Shown here: positions 9,755 to 19,027 of the stretch, piece after piece
How the letters are laid out: the number at the start of each line of letters is the position of its first letter
How positions within the stretch are numbered: position 1 is the stretch's first letter
Assembly (NCBI RefSeq): GCF_900182905.1
Contig: NZ_FXUF01000001.1
Span: 124,001-188,000, forward strand
Direction: 5' to 3'
DNA from: Anoxynatronum buryatiense
GTDB lineage: Bacteria; Bacillota; Clostridia; Peptostreptococcales; Tindalliaceae
Length of the DNA: 64,000 nucleotides
Program-made: the position numbers and the translations under genes
The notes under the pieces: generated by a model
Told to the model about the DNA's origin: nothing
Database searches by the model: none
Seen by the model: the letters and a program-made list of their open reading frames with translations, nothing else

Positions 9755-10767
9755 GTAAGATCCTCCATGAGCTGTTCATCAGATATGAACTGATGGTCTG
9801 CCAAATGGGATTTTGCCTCTTCCAGTGTGGGCATGGCATCAGCACAGCTGTCCCCGGCCAAAACGATGGAGGCACAGGCAGATCCCAATGCCATGGCCTC
9901 CGCTAAAGGCCACTTTGAAAAAAGTCCGTACAGAAGCCCTGCTGCATAAGCGTCCCCTGAGCCGAAGGTTTTTTTGATGCGGGTAGGAATGATACCCTGC
10001 TTCACGATTTTTCCGTCAGCCGTATACGCACAAGACCCTCGGGCACCATCTTTAATCACCACCAGTTGGACACCTTTCGACAGCAGATCCTGCGCTGTAC
10101 GTTGGTTGTCACGGTTTCCAGGCATTGACAGGAACTCAAGCACATCAAACTCTTCTCTGTTTCCAATCACCACATCACACAATTCAGCTGTCATGGAGTA
10201 ATAAAGCGCTGCTTCTTCTGCACTTTTCCAACCAAAAGGCCGGTAGTCCAAATCCATTAACAAGTGGGTTTTCTGACGCCGGGCATAGGTGATCAGTGTC
10301 AGCATCGCTTCTCGTGATGGACTCTCCGATAACGCTGTTCCTGAAATCAAAACGGCTGAAGCCCGCTTAACATAAGCTTCACTGATTTCATCCGGCTGAA
10401 TCATAAGATCTGCTGTCTTTTCCCGATACAGATAGGAGCCACTTTGATGCGGATTCAAGATTTCTGTCACAGCCAAGCAGTTTCTTGCTCCTGTTTGGTC
10501 ATCCATCAGTCCGGTGATGTCAATACCAGCTTTCTCAAAGACTTTTCGAATATAGGTGCCCATGCCATCACCGGCAACCTTTCCAACAAACCCGGTTTTC
10601 AAACCCAGGCGGGCTGTGCCCTGAGCAATATTGGCAGGTGAACCACCCACAGTTTTAAAAAAAGTGGCAGTTTCTGCAAACGAACTGTTCATTTGCCCAG
10701 CGTTGAAATCAATACCTGCCCGGCCTGCCAAAATCAAATCAAGTGGTCGTTGCTGGTTTAGTATCAT
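9751..10767 (-). CDS. iolC: 5-dehydro-2-deoxygluconokinase
   Basis: A 338-residue PfkB/ribokinase-family sugar kinase. The N-terminal GGSPANIAQGTARLG and C-terminal TFGSGDAYAAGLLYG (catalytic Asp in GSGDA) signatures are clear. In this context it phosphorylates 2-deoxy-5-keto-gluconate. GGGAGGTG stands seven bases before the ATG. It is the first gene of the leftward iol unit, next to repeated AAACGAAA boxes and a promoter facing iolR, and overlaps iolJ by four bases. Confidence 0.93.
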   Translation of the reverse strand: MILNQQRPLDLILAGRAGIDFNAGQMNSSFAETATFFKTVGGSPANIAQGTARLGLKTGFVGKVAGDGMGTYIRKVFEKAGIDITGLMDDQTGARNCLAVTEILNPHQSGSYLYREKTADLMIQPDEISEAYVKRASAVLISGTALSESPSREAMLTLITYARRQKTHLLMDLDYRPFGWKSAEEAALYYSMTAELCDVVIGNREEFDVLEFLSMPGNRDNQRTAQDLLSKGVQLVVIKDGARGSCAYTADGKIVKQGIIPTRIKKTFGSGDAYAAGLLYGLFSKWPLAEAMALGSACASIVLAGDSCADAMPTLEEAKSHLADHQFISDEQLMEDLT

Positions 10768-10786
10768 TAAACTTCACCTCCCGATG

Positions 10787-10856
10787 TTTCGTTTGTTTCG
10801 TTTCTATTTCGTTTATGTTTTGATTTAAGATTAATGCTTTCGTTCTGAATTGTCAA
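10787..10856 (-). promoter_or_regulatory. iol operon promoter with repeated AAACGAAA operator boxes
   Basis: On the minus strand TTGACA (10851-10856) and TAATCT (10828-10833) are 17 bases apart, a plausible sigma-A promoter for iolC. Downstream and within it the box AAACGAAA occurs at 10807-10814, 10796-10803 and 10787-10794, with an imperfect GAACGAAA at 10838-10845 inside the spacer. Clustered direct boxes next to a divergent DeoR-type repressor gene suggest the IolR operator (inference). Confidence 0.65.
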
Positions 10857-10884
10857 TCATTATTTTTGAATTATGCGCCATCAT

Positions 10885-10914
10885 TTGACAGGATTTCAGG
10901 CTTATGATTATAAT
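10885..10914 (+). promoter_or_regulatory. Promoter of iolR
   Basis: TTGACA at 10885-10890 and TATAAT at 10909-10914, both perfect consensus, are separated by 18 bases. Transcription would start about 25 bases before the iolR ATG, just enough for its AAAGGAG site. Confidence 0.8.
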
Positions 10915-10945
10915 GATTTATCGGACTGCCGGAAAGGAGACAATG

Positions 10946-11734
10946 ATGCCAAAGAAAAGAATTGAGCTGATAAGAGAACAACTATTGCAACACCAGCAAG
11001 TATTGGTCAGTGATTTAAGTGAGTCTTTCGGCGTCAGTACCGTCTCCATCAGAAAAGATTTGTCGATTCTGGAGAACGAAGGATTTGCCCAGCGATTTTA
11101 CGGCGGGGCTTCTCTCAGCCTAAATCAGGCACCATTGACATCAAAAGGCCAAACAGTTTTGGATTTCTACCAGGATCCTTTACGACAACAATTGGCAGAA
11201 GCAGCCTGTCGTGAAATCGAAGATGGTGATTGCCTTTTTTTGGGATCTGGAAGAACCTGTTGTGTACTGGCCCGGAAGTTGGAACGTTTTCAGAAGCTGA
11301 CAGTGGTGACCAACAACATTACTGCTCTCCAGGATTTGCTTGCCAGGGTTTCCAAAGTTTATCTCATTGGCGGTGAAGTTACTTCTACTGATGCCAATAC
11401 CCTTTTTTCCAGTTGGGAACAACCTCAACCTTTCACAGAGTCCATTTATGTGAATAAAGCTTTCACCAGCATTTCAGGAATTGATTTAAAGGCTGGGCTG
11501 ACTGTTAACTCCATTATCAGCACCTATGTGTTTAAGCACATCCCCAGTATGGCTCACCGATGGATTCTCATGGCTGACCATTCAAAATATGACCGCATTG
11601 CCATGTACCCTGTCGCTGACCTTTCAAAGATACACACCATTATTTCAGATGATTTCCCAGATCTGTACCGGGAATATTTCCAGAAACACAGGATTGACAT
11701 CATATCTGCCACACAAGATTCTGATCGCACATGA
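10946..11734 (+). CDS. iolR: DeoR-family repressor of inositol genes
   Basis: A 262-residue DeoR-family regulator. The N-terminal winged HTH is seen in PKKRIELIREQLLQ and SESFGVSTVSIRKDLSILE, followed by the DeoR sugar-phosphate sensor domain (GDCLFLGSGRT, VVTNNI, LIGGEV). It is divergent from iolC, the position of iolR in other Firmicutes, where the effector is DKG-phosphate. The ATG at 10946 is six bases from GGAG; the ATG one codon earlier would be only three away. Strong promoter at 10885-10914. The boxes at 10787-10845 are its likely targets. Confidence 0.85.
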   Translation: MPKKRIELIREQLLQHQQVLVSDLSESFGVSTVSIRKDLSILENEGFAQRFYGGASLSLNQAPLTSKGQTVLDFYQDPLRQQLAEAACREIEDGDCLFLGSGRTCCVLARKLERFQKLTVVTNNITALQDLLARVSKVYLIGGEVTSTDANTLFSSWEQPQPFTESIYVNKAFTSISGIDLKAGLTVNSIISTYVFKHIPSMAHRWILMADHSKYDRIAMYPVADLSKIHTIISDDFPDLYREYFQKHRIDIISATQDSDRT

Positions 11735-11778
11735 CCGCCATCTCACATCTAAAGTAATCACCTGAAAATCAACATTAA

Positions 11779-11803
11779 AAAACCGGCTTGCGCCGGTTTT
11801 TGA
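11779..11803. terminator. Bidirectional terminator between iolR and ppiB
   Basis: AACCGGC and GCCGGTT arms with a TTGC loop are flanked by A and T runs on both sides, so it can serve the convergent iolR and ppiB genes. Confidence 0.85.
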
Positions 11804-11822
11804 GGTTTTATGAGGGTAAACT

Positions 11823-12266
11823 TCAATCTTCTGTTGATTCTTCCATTATGGTAACTTTATCCATCACATCGCCTTGTCGAATATCATCAACCACTTCAAG
11901 ACCCTCAACAACTTTTCCAAAAACAGTGTGGTTGCCATCCAAATGAGGCTGTGGGCTGTGGCAGACGAAAAACTGGCTTCCGCCTGTATCACGACCTGCA
12001 TGGGCCATTGACAGACTGCCGCGTTCATGGCGTTTCGGGTTGTTGTCCAGTTCACATTTGATGGTATAGCCTGGTCCTCCGGTTCCGGTTCCATGAGGAC
12101 AACCGCCCTGAATGACAAAATCAGGTATCACCCGGTGGAATGTCAGCCCATCGTAGAATCCATCCTTAATCAGTTTTTCGAAGTTTGCCACCGTGCCTGG
12201 GGCATCCTGTTCAAACAATTCGATAACCATTGTTCCCTTACGTGTTTCAATGACTGCTTTTTTCAT
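11823..12266 (-). CDS. ppiB: Cyclophilin-type peptidyl-prolyl isomerase
   Basis: A 147-residue single-domain cyclophilin with no signal peptide, so cytosolic. The catalytic Arg is in [13 protein letters not shown], the Gln and Phe in GGSQFFV, and the Trp/His region reads [12 protein letters not shown]. It speeds cis-trans isomerisation of Xaa-Pro bonds. AGGAGG precedes the ATG at 12266; 13 upstream codons are rejected. It is transcribed leftward about 50 bases after the DUF4153 gene. Confidence 0.93.
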   Translation of the reverse strand: MKKAVIETRKGTMVIELFEQDAPGTVANFEKLIKDGFYDGLTFHRVIPDFVIQGGCPHGTGTGGPGYTIKCELDNNPKRHERGSLSMAHAGRDTGGSQFFVCHSPQPHLDGNHTVFGKVVEGLEVVDDIRQGDVMDKVTIMEESTED

Positions 12267-12319
12267 GAATTTCCTCCTGTCTGATGACGTGTTATTTAAG
12301 GCCATCTAGTGATTCTGCC

Positions 12320-14083
12320 TCATGGCTTGAGCGCAAAGAAAACTTCCATCTCTGCACCTTCCACTTCCACTTTTTGAGAGTGGCGATTCACAACGCCGTT
12401 GATGTGTCGAAAGGCTATCATTACTTTAACAGTTTCCGTCTCATCCGTAAAGATCATTTCTCCAAAAGGCAGTGGGCCCATTTTTCCTGTTCCTGCTGCT
12501 TGGATAATCGGCTCTGCCATCTCATCCAAACGCTGCTGATAAACAATCAAACTCTGATTGAGAATGCGTATTGTACGGCTTTCCGGATGGTACGTTACCT
12601 GGAGCTCAGCTTCATTGATTTCAGTTTTTTGGCTGCCATAGGTATTCAGCGTGGTCATGTGTGTATACCCTTCAATGGGAATCAGTTCCGATCCCTCTTC
12701 GCGTCCCAGGTAAACATACTCCTGTCCTTCCCATGGAATACCTGTATCATAATGCGCCGCAAATCCATAGATTGAATCCATATCACCCATTTCAAAGCCT
12801 TGCGGAACACCCGCAAGCTGGTTAACGTCATGGTATCGCAGGTAGTATTGCAGGATAGAGCTGATGGATCTCTGGTCTTCTTCCGGAATGTTCTGCCGAG
12901 GTATGATTGTTCCATCTGTTTCCAGCAGCTGGTGGTTCGCCAGCAATTGCCGGTAACGATTTGACTGACTCCAGCGAGAAATGGAATAAGCATTCCATGG
13001 GCCAGTGACCGATAGAACTGCCATCACTAATAACGCCGCGACAATAGGCAGATACCTGGGTTCCCGAAACCGCCATATGAAAAAGAGCATCGCTCCTGTA
13101 AGCCATATTCCCGTTACCAGCAGGAAAAAACGGGGCTCTGTAACGCCGTACGCGTGAATACGAATGCCAATTCCTGTGAACATGATTCCAAAAGGCAGTA
13201 AGATTACTGCTGGCATCCAGCGGGCAAACAAGGCGGCCCAGGGATGTTGCTGCCGCAGAGGTGTGCTGAGAAATAACGTGATGGCGGTTGCTATTCCATA
13301 CCAGACCACCAGATGTGCCACCAGATTATGGGGCCATTGGCGCGTTATCAAAAGCCGGATGAAGAACGCATATAAAATCAGTGTGTATACCACCAACAGT
13401 GGCATTACGATGAACAGGAACACGCCCCGCAGCACTTTAGAATAATCATACGACCTCTTTTCTTCAGAATTGCGGGGAACCTCTGAAAGAAAGACTGCCG
13501 GTGCCACCACTCCTGCCACCACCAGGAATATATCAAAATACAAACGGGAAGGTATGGTGATTTCAAAAAGGATGTGAATCGCTCCCAGCATCAAAGCCAG
13601 GCCGGTATACAGAATTCCCGAATAAAGATAAGTGACAAAGAAAGCGGCAAACAGCCTGACAACATGCATCTCGAATCCTTCAAAATCATGAACATAAGGT
13701 ACCATAAGAAATCCCAGATAAAGAGCCAGGCTATACCCTGTATATCGGGTAACCTGTATCATTCCCAGTTCAGGAACCAACAGAAAGAATCCGGCAACCT
13801 GCAATACTATCACCAGACCATAGGCCATCCATTCAGGTACTCGTGTTGGGCCAGATCTGTCTTCCCTGTAAAGCCGGATGATTAACGTCATGGGAAATCC
13901 GATAGCGGTCATCATGGACACCCGTTCCAATATTTCACGGTACTGCGTCTGTTGATAATCCACATGATTTAATACTATCAAAAGTGTCACGGTGGCTGCT
14001 GCCATGAACATTGAAACCGGAAAACGCCTGAAACTGATGGCAAAACGTTGTAGCAACTGACGCCCCAAATCCTTCACTTTCAT
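12320..14083 (-). CDS. DUF4153-domain multi-pass membrane protein
   Basis: A 587-residue protein with about ten to eleven hydrophobic segments between residues 20 and 400 and a C-terminal soluble part of roughly 180 residues that ends the chain. The overall plan, a charged N-terminus, SFRRFPVSMFMAAATV as the first membrane span and pairs of short helices, is that of DUF4153 proteins. The function of that family is not established; some members are proposed sensors. GAAGG seven bases before the ATG at 14083 decides the start over a frame 30 codons longer. It is divergent from the pyrophosphatase gene at 14244. Confidence 0.75.
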   Translation of the reverse strand: MKVKDLGRQLLQRFAISFRRFPVSMFMAAATVTLLIVLNHVDYQQTQYREILERVSMMTAIGFPMTLIIRLYREDRSGPTRVPEWMAYGLVIVLQVAGFFLLVPELGMIQVTRYTGYSLALYLGFLMVPYVHDFEGFEMHVVRLFAAFFVTYLYSGILYTGLALMLGAIHILFEITIPSRLYFDIFLVVAGVVAPAVFLSEVPRNSEEKRSYDYSKVLRGVFLFIVMPLLVVYTLILYAFFIRLLITRQWPHNLVAHLVVWYGIATAITLFLSTPLRQQHPWAALFARWMPAVILLPFGIMFTGIGIRIHAYGVTEPRFFLLVTGIWLTGAMLFFIWRFREPRYLPIVAALLVMAVLSVTGPWNAYSISRWSQSNRYRQLLANHQLLETDGTIIPRQNIPEEDQRSISSILQYYLRYHDVNQLAGVPQGFEMGDMDSIYGFAAHYDTGIPWEGQEYVYLGREEGSELIPIEGYTHMTTLNTYGSQKTEINEAELQVTYHPESRTIRILNQSLIVYQQRLDEMAEPIIQAAGTGKMGPLPFGEMIFTDETETVKVMIAFRHINGVVNRHSQKVEVEGAEMEVFFALKP

Positions 14084-14243
14084 TTTCACGCCTTCTTTCA
14101 CAGACTGGTCATTCTGATGATGAATTCTCAACCACATGACTATTGGATTAATACCCATTTTCAACTCTAACACCTATATACCTACCTCAAAATGATGAAT
14201 TGTATGGTATGATGAAAAGGAAAAACAATAAGGAGTGATGTCC

Positions 14244-15866
14244 ATGGCAGTTCTCATCTTTGGTCATAAAAATCCAGATACTGATTCTGTCTGTTCTGCC
14301 ATTGCCTATGCTGCACTCAAAAGCCGTTTGGGAATTGACGCCGTTCCTGCTGCCGCCGGTAAAATCAACCGGGAAACCGCTTTTGTCCTAAACCGGTTCG
14401 AAGTCGCCCCTCCCTTGATCATACAGGATGTCAAAACGCAGGTGAAGGATCTAAAGCTGGAAAACATCCCCGGGCTCCCCCCAACAACGTCAATTCTTGA
14501 AGCCTATCACCTAATGGAAGAAAAGCATCTGCCTACGCTGCCCGTGCTTAATGATGCCGGCGAACTTCAGGGAATCGTCAGCATGAAAGATATAGCCATG
14601 GGGTTGATTCGCGGAGATTTTCACCGGTTGTGTACATCTGTCAGTAATCTGATTGACGGCCTCAATGGCACCCTGCTTTCAGGTACCGCCGGCGAAATTG
14701 AGGGACGCATTTCCGTCATCGCCTTTTATGTGGAAACCATCAAAGGAACCTTCAATGATGAAAGCATTATCATCGTGGGAGACCGTTATGACATTATTGA
14801 ACATGCCATCGAATCACGGGTTCAACTGATTATCATCACCGGTGGCAAACCCATTCCCGATAAATATATCCAACTGGCTCAGTCTGCCGGTGTCTGCATG
14901 CTCTCCGTTCCCAGTGACACCTATTATACTTCCAAAATGATCCATCAGTGCGGTTACTTGGCCAGCATCATGCGTATTGGTGATGTCATTCGATTTTATC
15001 CCAATGACTATCTGGAAGATGTGCGGGATGAAATGAGCCGCTCTCACTTTCGCAGTTATCCGGTGGTGGATGAAGGTAGTCGATTGGCAGGTTTCATTAA
15101 TCGCAAGCATGTGCTTAGTCCCAGCCGAAAACGGGTGGTTTTAGTGGATCACAATGAATATGCTCAAAGCGTGGACGGTCTTGAAGAAGCTGAAATCATG
15201 GAAATTATTGATCATCATAAGCTGGGCGATATTTCCACTAATCTCCCCATCTCTTTTCGAAACGTACCGGTGGGCAGCACTTGTACCATTATTTATCAAA
15301 TGTATCTGGAACACGGGCTGGAACCCAACCGCCGTATGGCTGGGTTGCTTCTTTCCGGCATTCTCTCTGATACGCTTTATTTCAAATCACCCACCACGAC
15401 ACTGGCCGACCGAAAAGCCGCCGAAGAGCTTAACCGTTCGGTCAAATCAGACTTGGAAGCGTATGCCATGGAGATGTTCCAGGCAGGCACTTCACTAAAG
15501 GGACAGTCGATGATGGAAATTTTCAACAAAGATTACAAAACATTTCAGGTGGGTCATTTTGAAGCCGGAATCAGCCAGGTGTTCACCCTTGATGTGGACG
15601 AGGTATTTCTTCGCCGGAATGAAGTGCTTGAGACTCTGCACACCTTGCATGAAAACAGGAATCTGGAGCTCACCATGCTCCTGGTGACAGATATTCTGAA
15701 AGAAGGTTCTTATCTTTTTTACCAATGCAAAAACCGGCAACTGATTCCACTGGCTTTTCAGACATCCGCTGACCAGGGGGTTTTTGTTACCGGTCTTGTC
15801 TCCCGCAAAAAACAGGTGGTGCCGCGCATTCTGGAAGCCATCCAACAGCTGGATGCTTCCAGATAG
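14244..15866 (+). CDS. Mn-dependent inorganic pyrophosphatase with CBS-DRTGG insert
   Basis: A 540-residue family II pyrophosphatase. The DHH domain has the motifs GHKNPDTDS, VLVDHNE and IIDHHK; the DHHA2 domain is C-terminal. A regulatory insert of about 250 residues between the first and second motifs holds two CBS halves (residues near 75-130 and 250-305) around a DRTGG-like segment. In this subfamily adenine nucleotides bound to the CBS pair control pyrophosphate hydrolysis. The opening ATG at 14244 follows AGGAG by eight bases. The gene converges on buk with an 11-base gap. A membrane pyrophosphatase is also present at the right end, so the cell handles PPi by both routes. Confidence 0.92.
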   Translation: MAVLIFGHKNPDTDSVCSAIAYAALKSRLGIDAVPAAAGKINRETAFVLNRFEVAPPLIIQDVKTQVKDLKLENIPGLPPTTSILEAYHLMEEKHLPTLPVLNDAGELQGIVSMKDIAMGLIRGDFHRLCTSVSNLIDGLNGTLLSGTAGEIEGRISVIAFYVETIKGTFNDESIIIVGDRYDIIEHAIESRVQLIIITGGKPIPDKYIQLAQSAGVCMLSVPSDTYYTSKMIHQCGYLASIMRIGDVIRFYPNDYLEDVRDEMSRSHFRSYPVVDEGSRLAGFINRKHVLSPSRKRVVLVDHNEYAQSVDGLEEAEIMEIIDHHKLGDISTNLPISFRNVPVGSTCTIIYQMYLEHGLEPNRRMAGLLLSGILSDTLYFKSPTTTLADRKAAEELNRSVKSDLEAYAMEMFQAGTSLKGQSMMEIFNKDYKTFQVGHFEAGISQVFTLDVDEVFLRRNEVLETLHTLHENRNLELTMLLVTDILKEGSYLFYQCKNRQLIPLAFQTSADQGVFVTGLVSRKKQVVPRILEAIQQLDASR

Positions 15867-15877
15867 TAATTCATTTG

Positions 15878-16936
15878 TTAATCCAAATCATACTCCAATG
15901 CAGTTTCTTCTCCTTTAAGAACGCGCAATGCTCCCAGCGCCAGTGATCGCAGCTCATTTTCACCAGGTATGAGCTCCACCGGCGCAATAAACTCAACCCG
16001 CTTTTGGATCCATCCCGTCATCATCTCCGAATATGCAATTCCGCCGGTGATGACCACCCGGTCAACCTTCCCTTCAACAACTGTTGCCAACTCACCGATG
16101 GCCTTGGCAATTTGATAAGCCATGGCTTCATACACCAGTTTCGCCTCATCATTACCCTGGGCGATCATTTTTTCCACTTCCAGTGCACTGTTGGTATTCA
16201 AATAAGAGATGAGCCCGCCCTTGCCCCTGATTTTTTTCATTGCTGTCCCCTGCTCTTCTTTATAGCAAAGCTTCACCAGTTCCATGCAAGGAACACGCCC
16301 AGCCCGTTCCGGCGAAAAAGGCCCTTCGTCATCGGACACAATGTCGACCATGCGTCCCTGATGATGAACGCTGACCGTGATGCCGCCTCCCAAATGTGCC
16401 ACAATTAAGTTCAGATCACGATAGGGTTTTCCGACTCTTTTGGCCGTTTCAATGGCAGCTGCCCGCATATTCAGCGCATGGGACAGGCTTTTTCGCTTGA
16501 TATCCGCCAAGCCGGAGATGCGGGCAATGGGTTCGAACTCATCCACTGCCACCGAATCGTAGATGAATGATGGGATTCCCAATGACTCTGCCATTTCATA
16601 GGCAATCAGCCCTCCAAGATTTGATGCGTGCTCCGCCAGTGGGCGATTTCGCAATCGGTCAACCATGGCCTCATTAACCCGGTAAGCACCAGATTTCACC
16701 GGCGGCAAGATACCACCCCGCCCCACCACAGCTTTCAGTTCTTCCAATCGTATGCCCCGCTCTTCCAACACGCTGGTAATGGCTGTCTTGCGCATCTGGT
16801 ATTGATCTGCAATTTCCTTAAAAGGTGCCAGATCATCATTGGTATGCTCCAAATTCTGCTGAAAGACTTCTCTCTCGTTGTCGTAAAGCGCTATTTTAGT
16901 GGAAGTTGAACCTGGATTAATGGCCAGAATTTTCAT
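15878..16936 (-). CDS. buk: Butyrate kinase
   Basis: A 352-residue ASKHA-fold acyl kinase. The N-terminal phosphate loop is AINPGSTSTKIALY, followed by VGRGGILPPVKSGAYRVN and HLGGGITVSVH, all characteristic of butyrate (branched-chain carboxylate) kinase rather than acetate kinase. It turns butyryl-phosphate plus ADP into butyrate and ATP. AGGAGG lies nine bases before the ATG at 16936. The usual partner phosphotransbutyrylase is not next to it here, so it must lie elsewhere or the kinase serves another acyl-phosphate. Confidence 0.92.
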   Translation of the reverse strand: MKILAINPGSTSTKIALYDNEREVFQQNLEHTNDDLAPFKEIADQYQMRKTAITSVLEERGIRLEELKAVVGRGGILPPVKSGAYRVNEAMVDRLRNRPLAEHASNLGGLIAYEMAESLGIPSFIYDSVAVDEFEPIARISGLADIKRKSLSHALNMRAAAIETAKRVGKPYRDLNLIVAHLGGGITVSVHHQGRMVDIVSDDEGPFSPERAGRVPCMELVKLCYKEEQGTAMKKIRGKGGLISYLNTNSALEVEKMIAQGNDEAKLVYEAMAYQIAKAIGELATVVEGKVDRVVITGGIAYSEMMTGWIQKRVEFIAPVELIPGENELRSLALGALRVLKGEETALEYDLD

Positions 16937-17010
16937 CAATCGCATCCTCCTGTTCTTAAGGGCTGCCACAATCATTCCATCGATTGGGCTGCCATTTTAT
17001 TTTATCATAT

Positions 17011-17040
17011 CAAAAAAATGTGTAAATGCACACTCTTTTT
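17011..17040 (-). terminator. Possible bidirectional terminator between buk and the GDPD gene
   Basis: A short stem TGTG/CACA is flanked by seven A on one side and six T on the other. The stem is weak but the flanking runs suit an intrinsic terminator for the leftward phosphodiesterase gene. Confidence 0.4.
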
Positions 17041-17046
17041 TCACAG

Positions 17047-18858
17047 TCACCTTTCTGTTTCATCTGTGACTGTCACTTCTTCCGATGCCCCTCTGGGCTC
17101 AACCCCTATGATCTCCCTCACCATGGTTACCTCATTGGTGATAATTCCATCAATATCATATTGCAGCACTTCACGAATATCTGCTTCTTCGTTCACTGTC
17201 CATACCCAGACACCACGGCCTGCCCGTCTGGCTTCCCGTACCAGTCTTCGACTCAGCATGCCTTTTTGAATCGTGTAAAAATCAACATCAAGCTGATCCA
17301 GGTCTCCCAGTGCATAGTACATGATCTGTCCCAGCCGCAATTCGGGTTTCAGGCGGCGCACTTCCTGTAAAAAATCACTATCAAAAGACTGCACATAGCT
17401 GTGTTCCACCATACCAGTTCTTTCGATCACGTTCACCAGTTCTCTGGCCAGTACTTCACCACTTCCATAGGTTTTAACATCAATCAGCGCTTCCGCCTGA
17501 TGATCGATAAGTGTCAGGGCTTCTTCCAGCGTGGGGATTCTCTCACCTTCAAAAGATGGGGAAAAAGCACTGCCAATCTCCAGTTTCTGTATTTCTTCGT
17601 GGGTAAGCTCTGCGACTCTGTCATTCACTCCAGCCATTCGTGATAGTGTTGCATCATGATGCAGCACTATCACACCATCCCGCGTCATTTGAATGTCAAA
17701 TTCGATCACATCAGCACCCATCTCAATGGCCGACACTATGGCGCTGAGTGAATTTTCGGGCGTATTTTGCGAATCTGCCCGATGAGCGGCAACTGCCACA
17801 TTCCTCCCCACATATAAAAGATCTTTGTTGAGGGTATACCCGGCATAAAATGAAACGATAAGGTTAACTGCCAGAATGGCCGCCAGCAAATGGCGGCGCC
17901 GGCGAAACAGACGTTGCAGCAGCTTTTCAATTTTCTCAAGTGATGAAAACTGCCTTGTCTTCAACAAATCTTTTGCTGGTACTCCCGCTCGCTCACTGGT
18001 TTTGTAATAAAGCCTTGTGAGAAAAATCATATTCACCGGCATCATCATCAGCGATAACATCAGTGCCAAAAATCCCGATAATGTCGCCCAATACTGGCTG
18101 AACAAATAACTGGTGGCTATTCGCAGTTTTTCAGGAACCAGAGAGGCCGCTGTCAATGCACCCAATACCAGACCAAACAGGATCATATTTAACGCCATCA
18201 TCATCAGTAATGTTGACAACTTTGTTCGGTGAGTCAGCTGGATACTGGTGCGAATGGCCTGGCGGGTAGTTTTTCCCTCCAGAATAATTAAATGCAGCGC
18301 AAAAATCCAACGAATCAAAGTATAGACCAAGCCCACCACCATCACCCAATACAACAGCCGGGTAACAAAGGTTGCGAGGATTTTTTCCATTAGCAGCGGC
18401 GGTATATTGACACGACTTGATATGAGCGGTTCAACAGGAAGTTCGATTAGAGGAATGATGACCAGCAATAGCAATATCAGGTAAACCATTCCAAACCCGA
18501 TGATGCGTGGCAAAGAATAAATGGCTGTGGCCATGGCCTCTGAAATCATCACCCGCTGCTGAAAAAATCGCTTCTGTGCGATGACAATGAGCGTTCCCAG
18601 TTCAAGAAATATCAGCATGACAGCCAGGGCTGCCAGCCCCAAAAACCCCAAAAGTCCTCTTGTGTTCAGCAGGATGCGAAACACTTCACTGTTGAGAACG
18701 ACGCCTGAACCGGTTAAAATCAAAATCCTGTTCAGCAGAAAAGCCAGTACCGGCACCAGCACATAACTGGTCAGCAACATGTACAAAAGTGCAAAGGCCA
18801 TATAGTGGCGCCATGAACGCCGAAAATCCAAAAGGCTGTTCAGAATAAGTCTGATCAC
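17047..18858 (-). CDS. Glycerophosphodiester phosphodiesterase with N-terminal membrane domain
   Basis: A 603-residue two-part protein. Residues 1-330 hold about seven to eight hydrophobic helices (GDPD membrane domain); residues 350-590 form a GDPD barrel with the catalytic pair and metal ligands in AHRADSQNTPENS, VIEFDIQMTRDG and VLHHDATL. It should hydrolyse glycerophosphodiesters to sn-glycerol 3-phosphate and an alcohol at the membrane. The longest frame uses TTG at 18864, but AAAGGAG lies six bases before GTG at 18858, so GTG is preferred. It is transcribed leftward and is divergent from selO. Confidence 0.88.
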   Translation of the reverse strand: MIRLILNSLLDFRRSWRHYMAFALLYMLLTSYVLVPVLAFLLNRILILTGSGVVLNSEVFRILLNTRGLLGFLGLAALAVMLIFLELGTLIVIAQKRFFQQRVMISEAMATAIYSLPRIIGFGMVYLILLLLVIIPLIELPVEPLISSRVNIPPLLMEKILATFVTRLLYWVMVVGLVYTLIRWIFALHLIILEGKTTRQAIRTSIQLTHRTKLSTLLMMMALNMILFGLVLGALTAASLVPEKLRIATSYLFSQYWATLSGFLALMLSLMMMPVNMIFLTRLYYKTSERAGVPAKDLLKTRQFSSLEKIEKLLQRLFRRRRHLLAAILAVNLIVSFYAGYTLNKDLLYVGRNVAVAAHRADSQNTPENSLSAIVSAIEMGADVIEFDIQMTRDGVIVLHHDATLSRMAGVNDRVAELTHEEIQKLEIGSAFSPSFEGERIPTLEEALTLIDHQAEALIDVKTYGSGEVLARELVNVIERTGMVEHSYVQSFDSDFLQEVRRLKPELRLGQIMYYALGDLDQLDVDFYTIQKGMLSRRLVREARRAGRGVWVWTVNEEADIREVLQYDIDGIITNEVTMVREIIGVEPRGASEEVTVTDETER

Positions 18859-19027
18859 AGACAACTCCTTTCCTTCCTATGGAACGGAATTGATGAATGT
18901 CAATTGATATCCGACAGTCTTAAGTTCAGAATGCATCTTGTATAATACCGTATCTTCCACATGAAACCGAGTTTCGCACTGTTTATCTGTGGTACATATA
19001 AGATAAAGCAACGAAAGGATTTTGACA

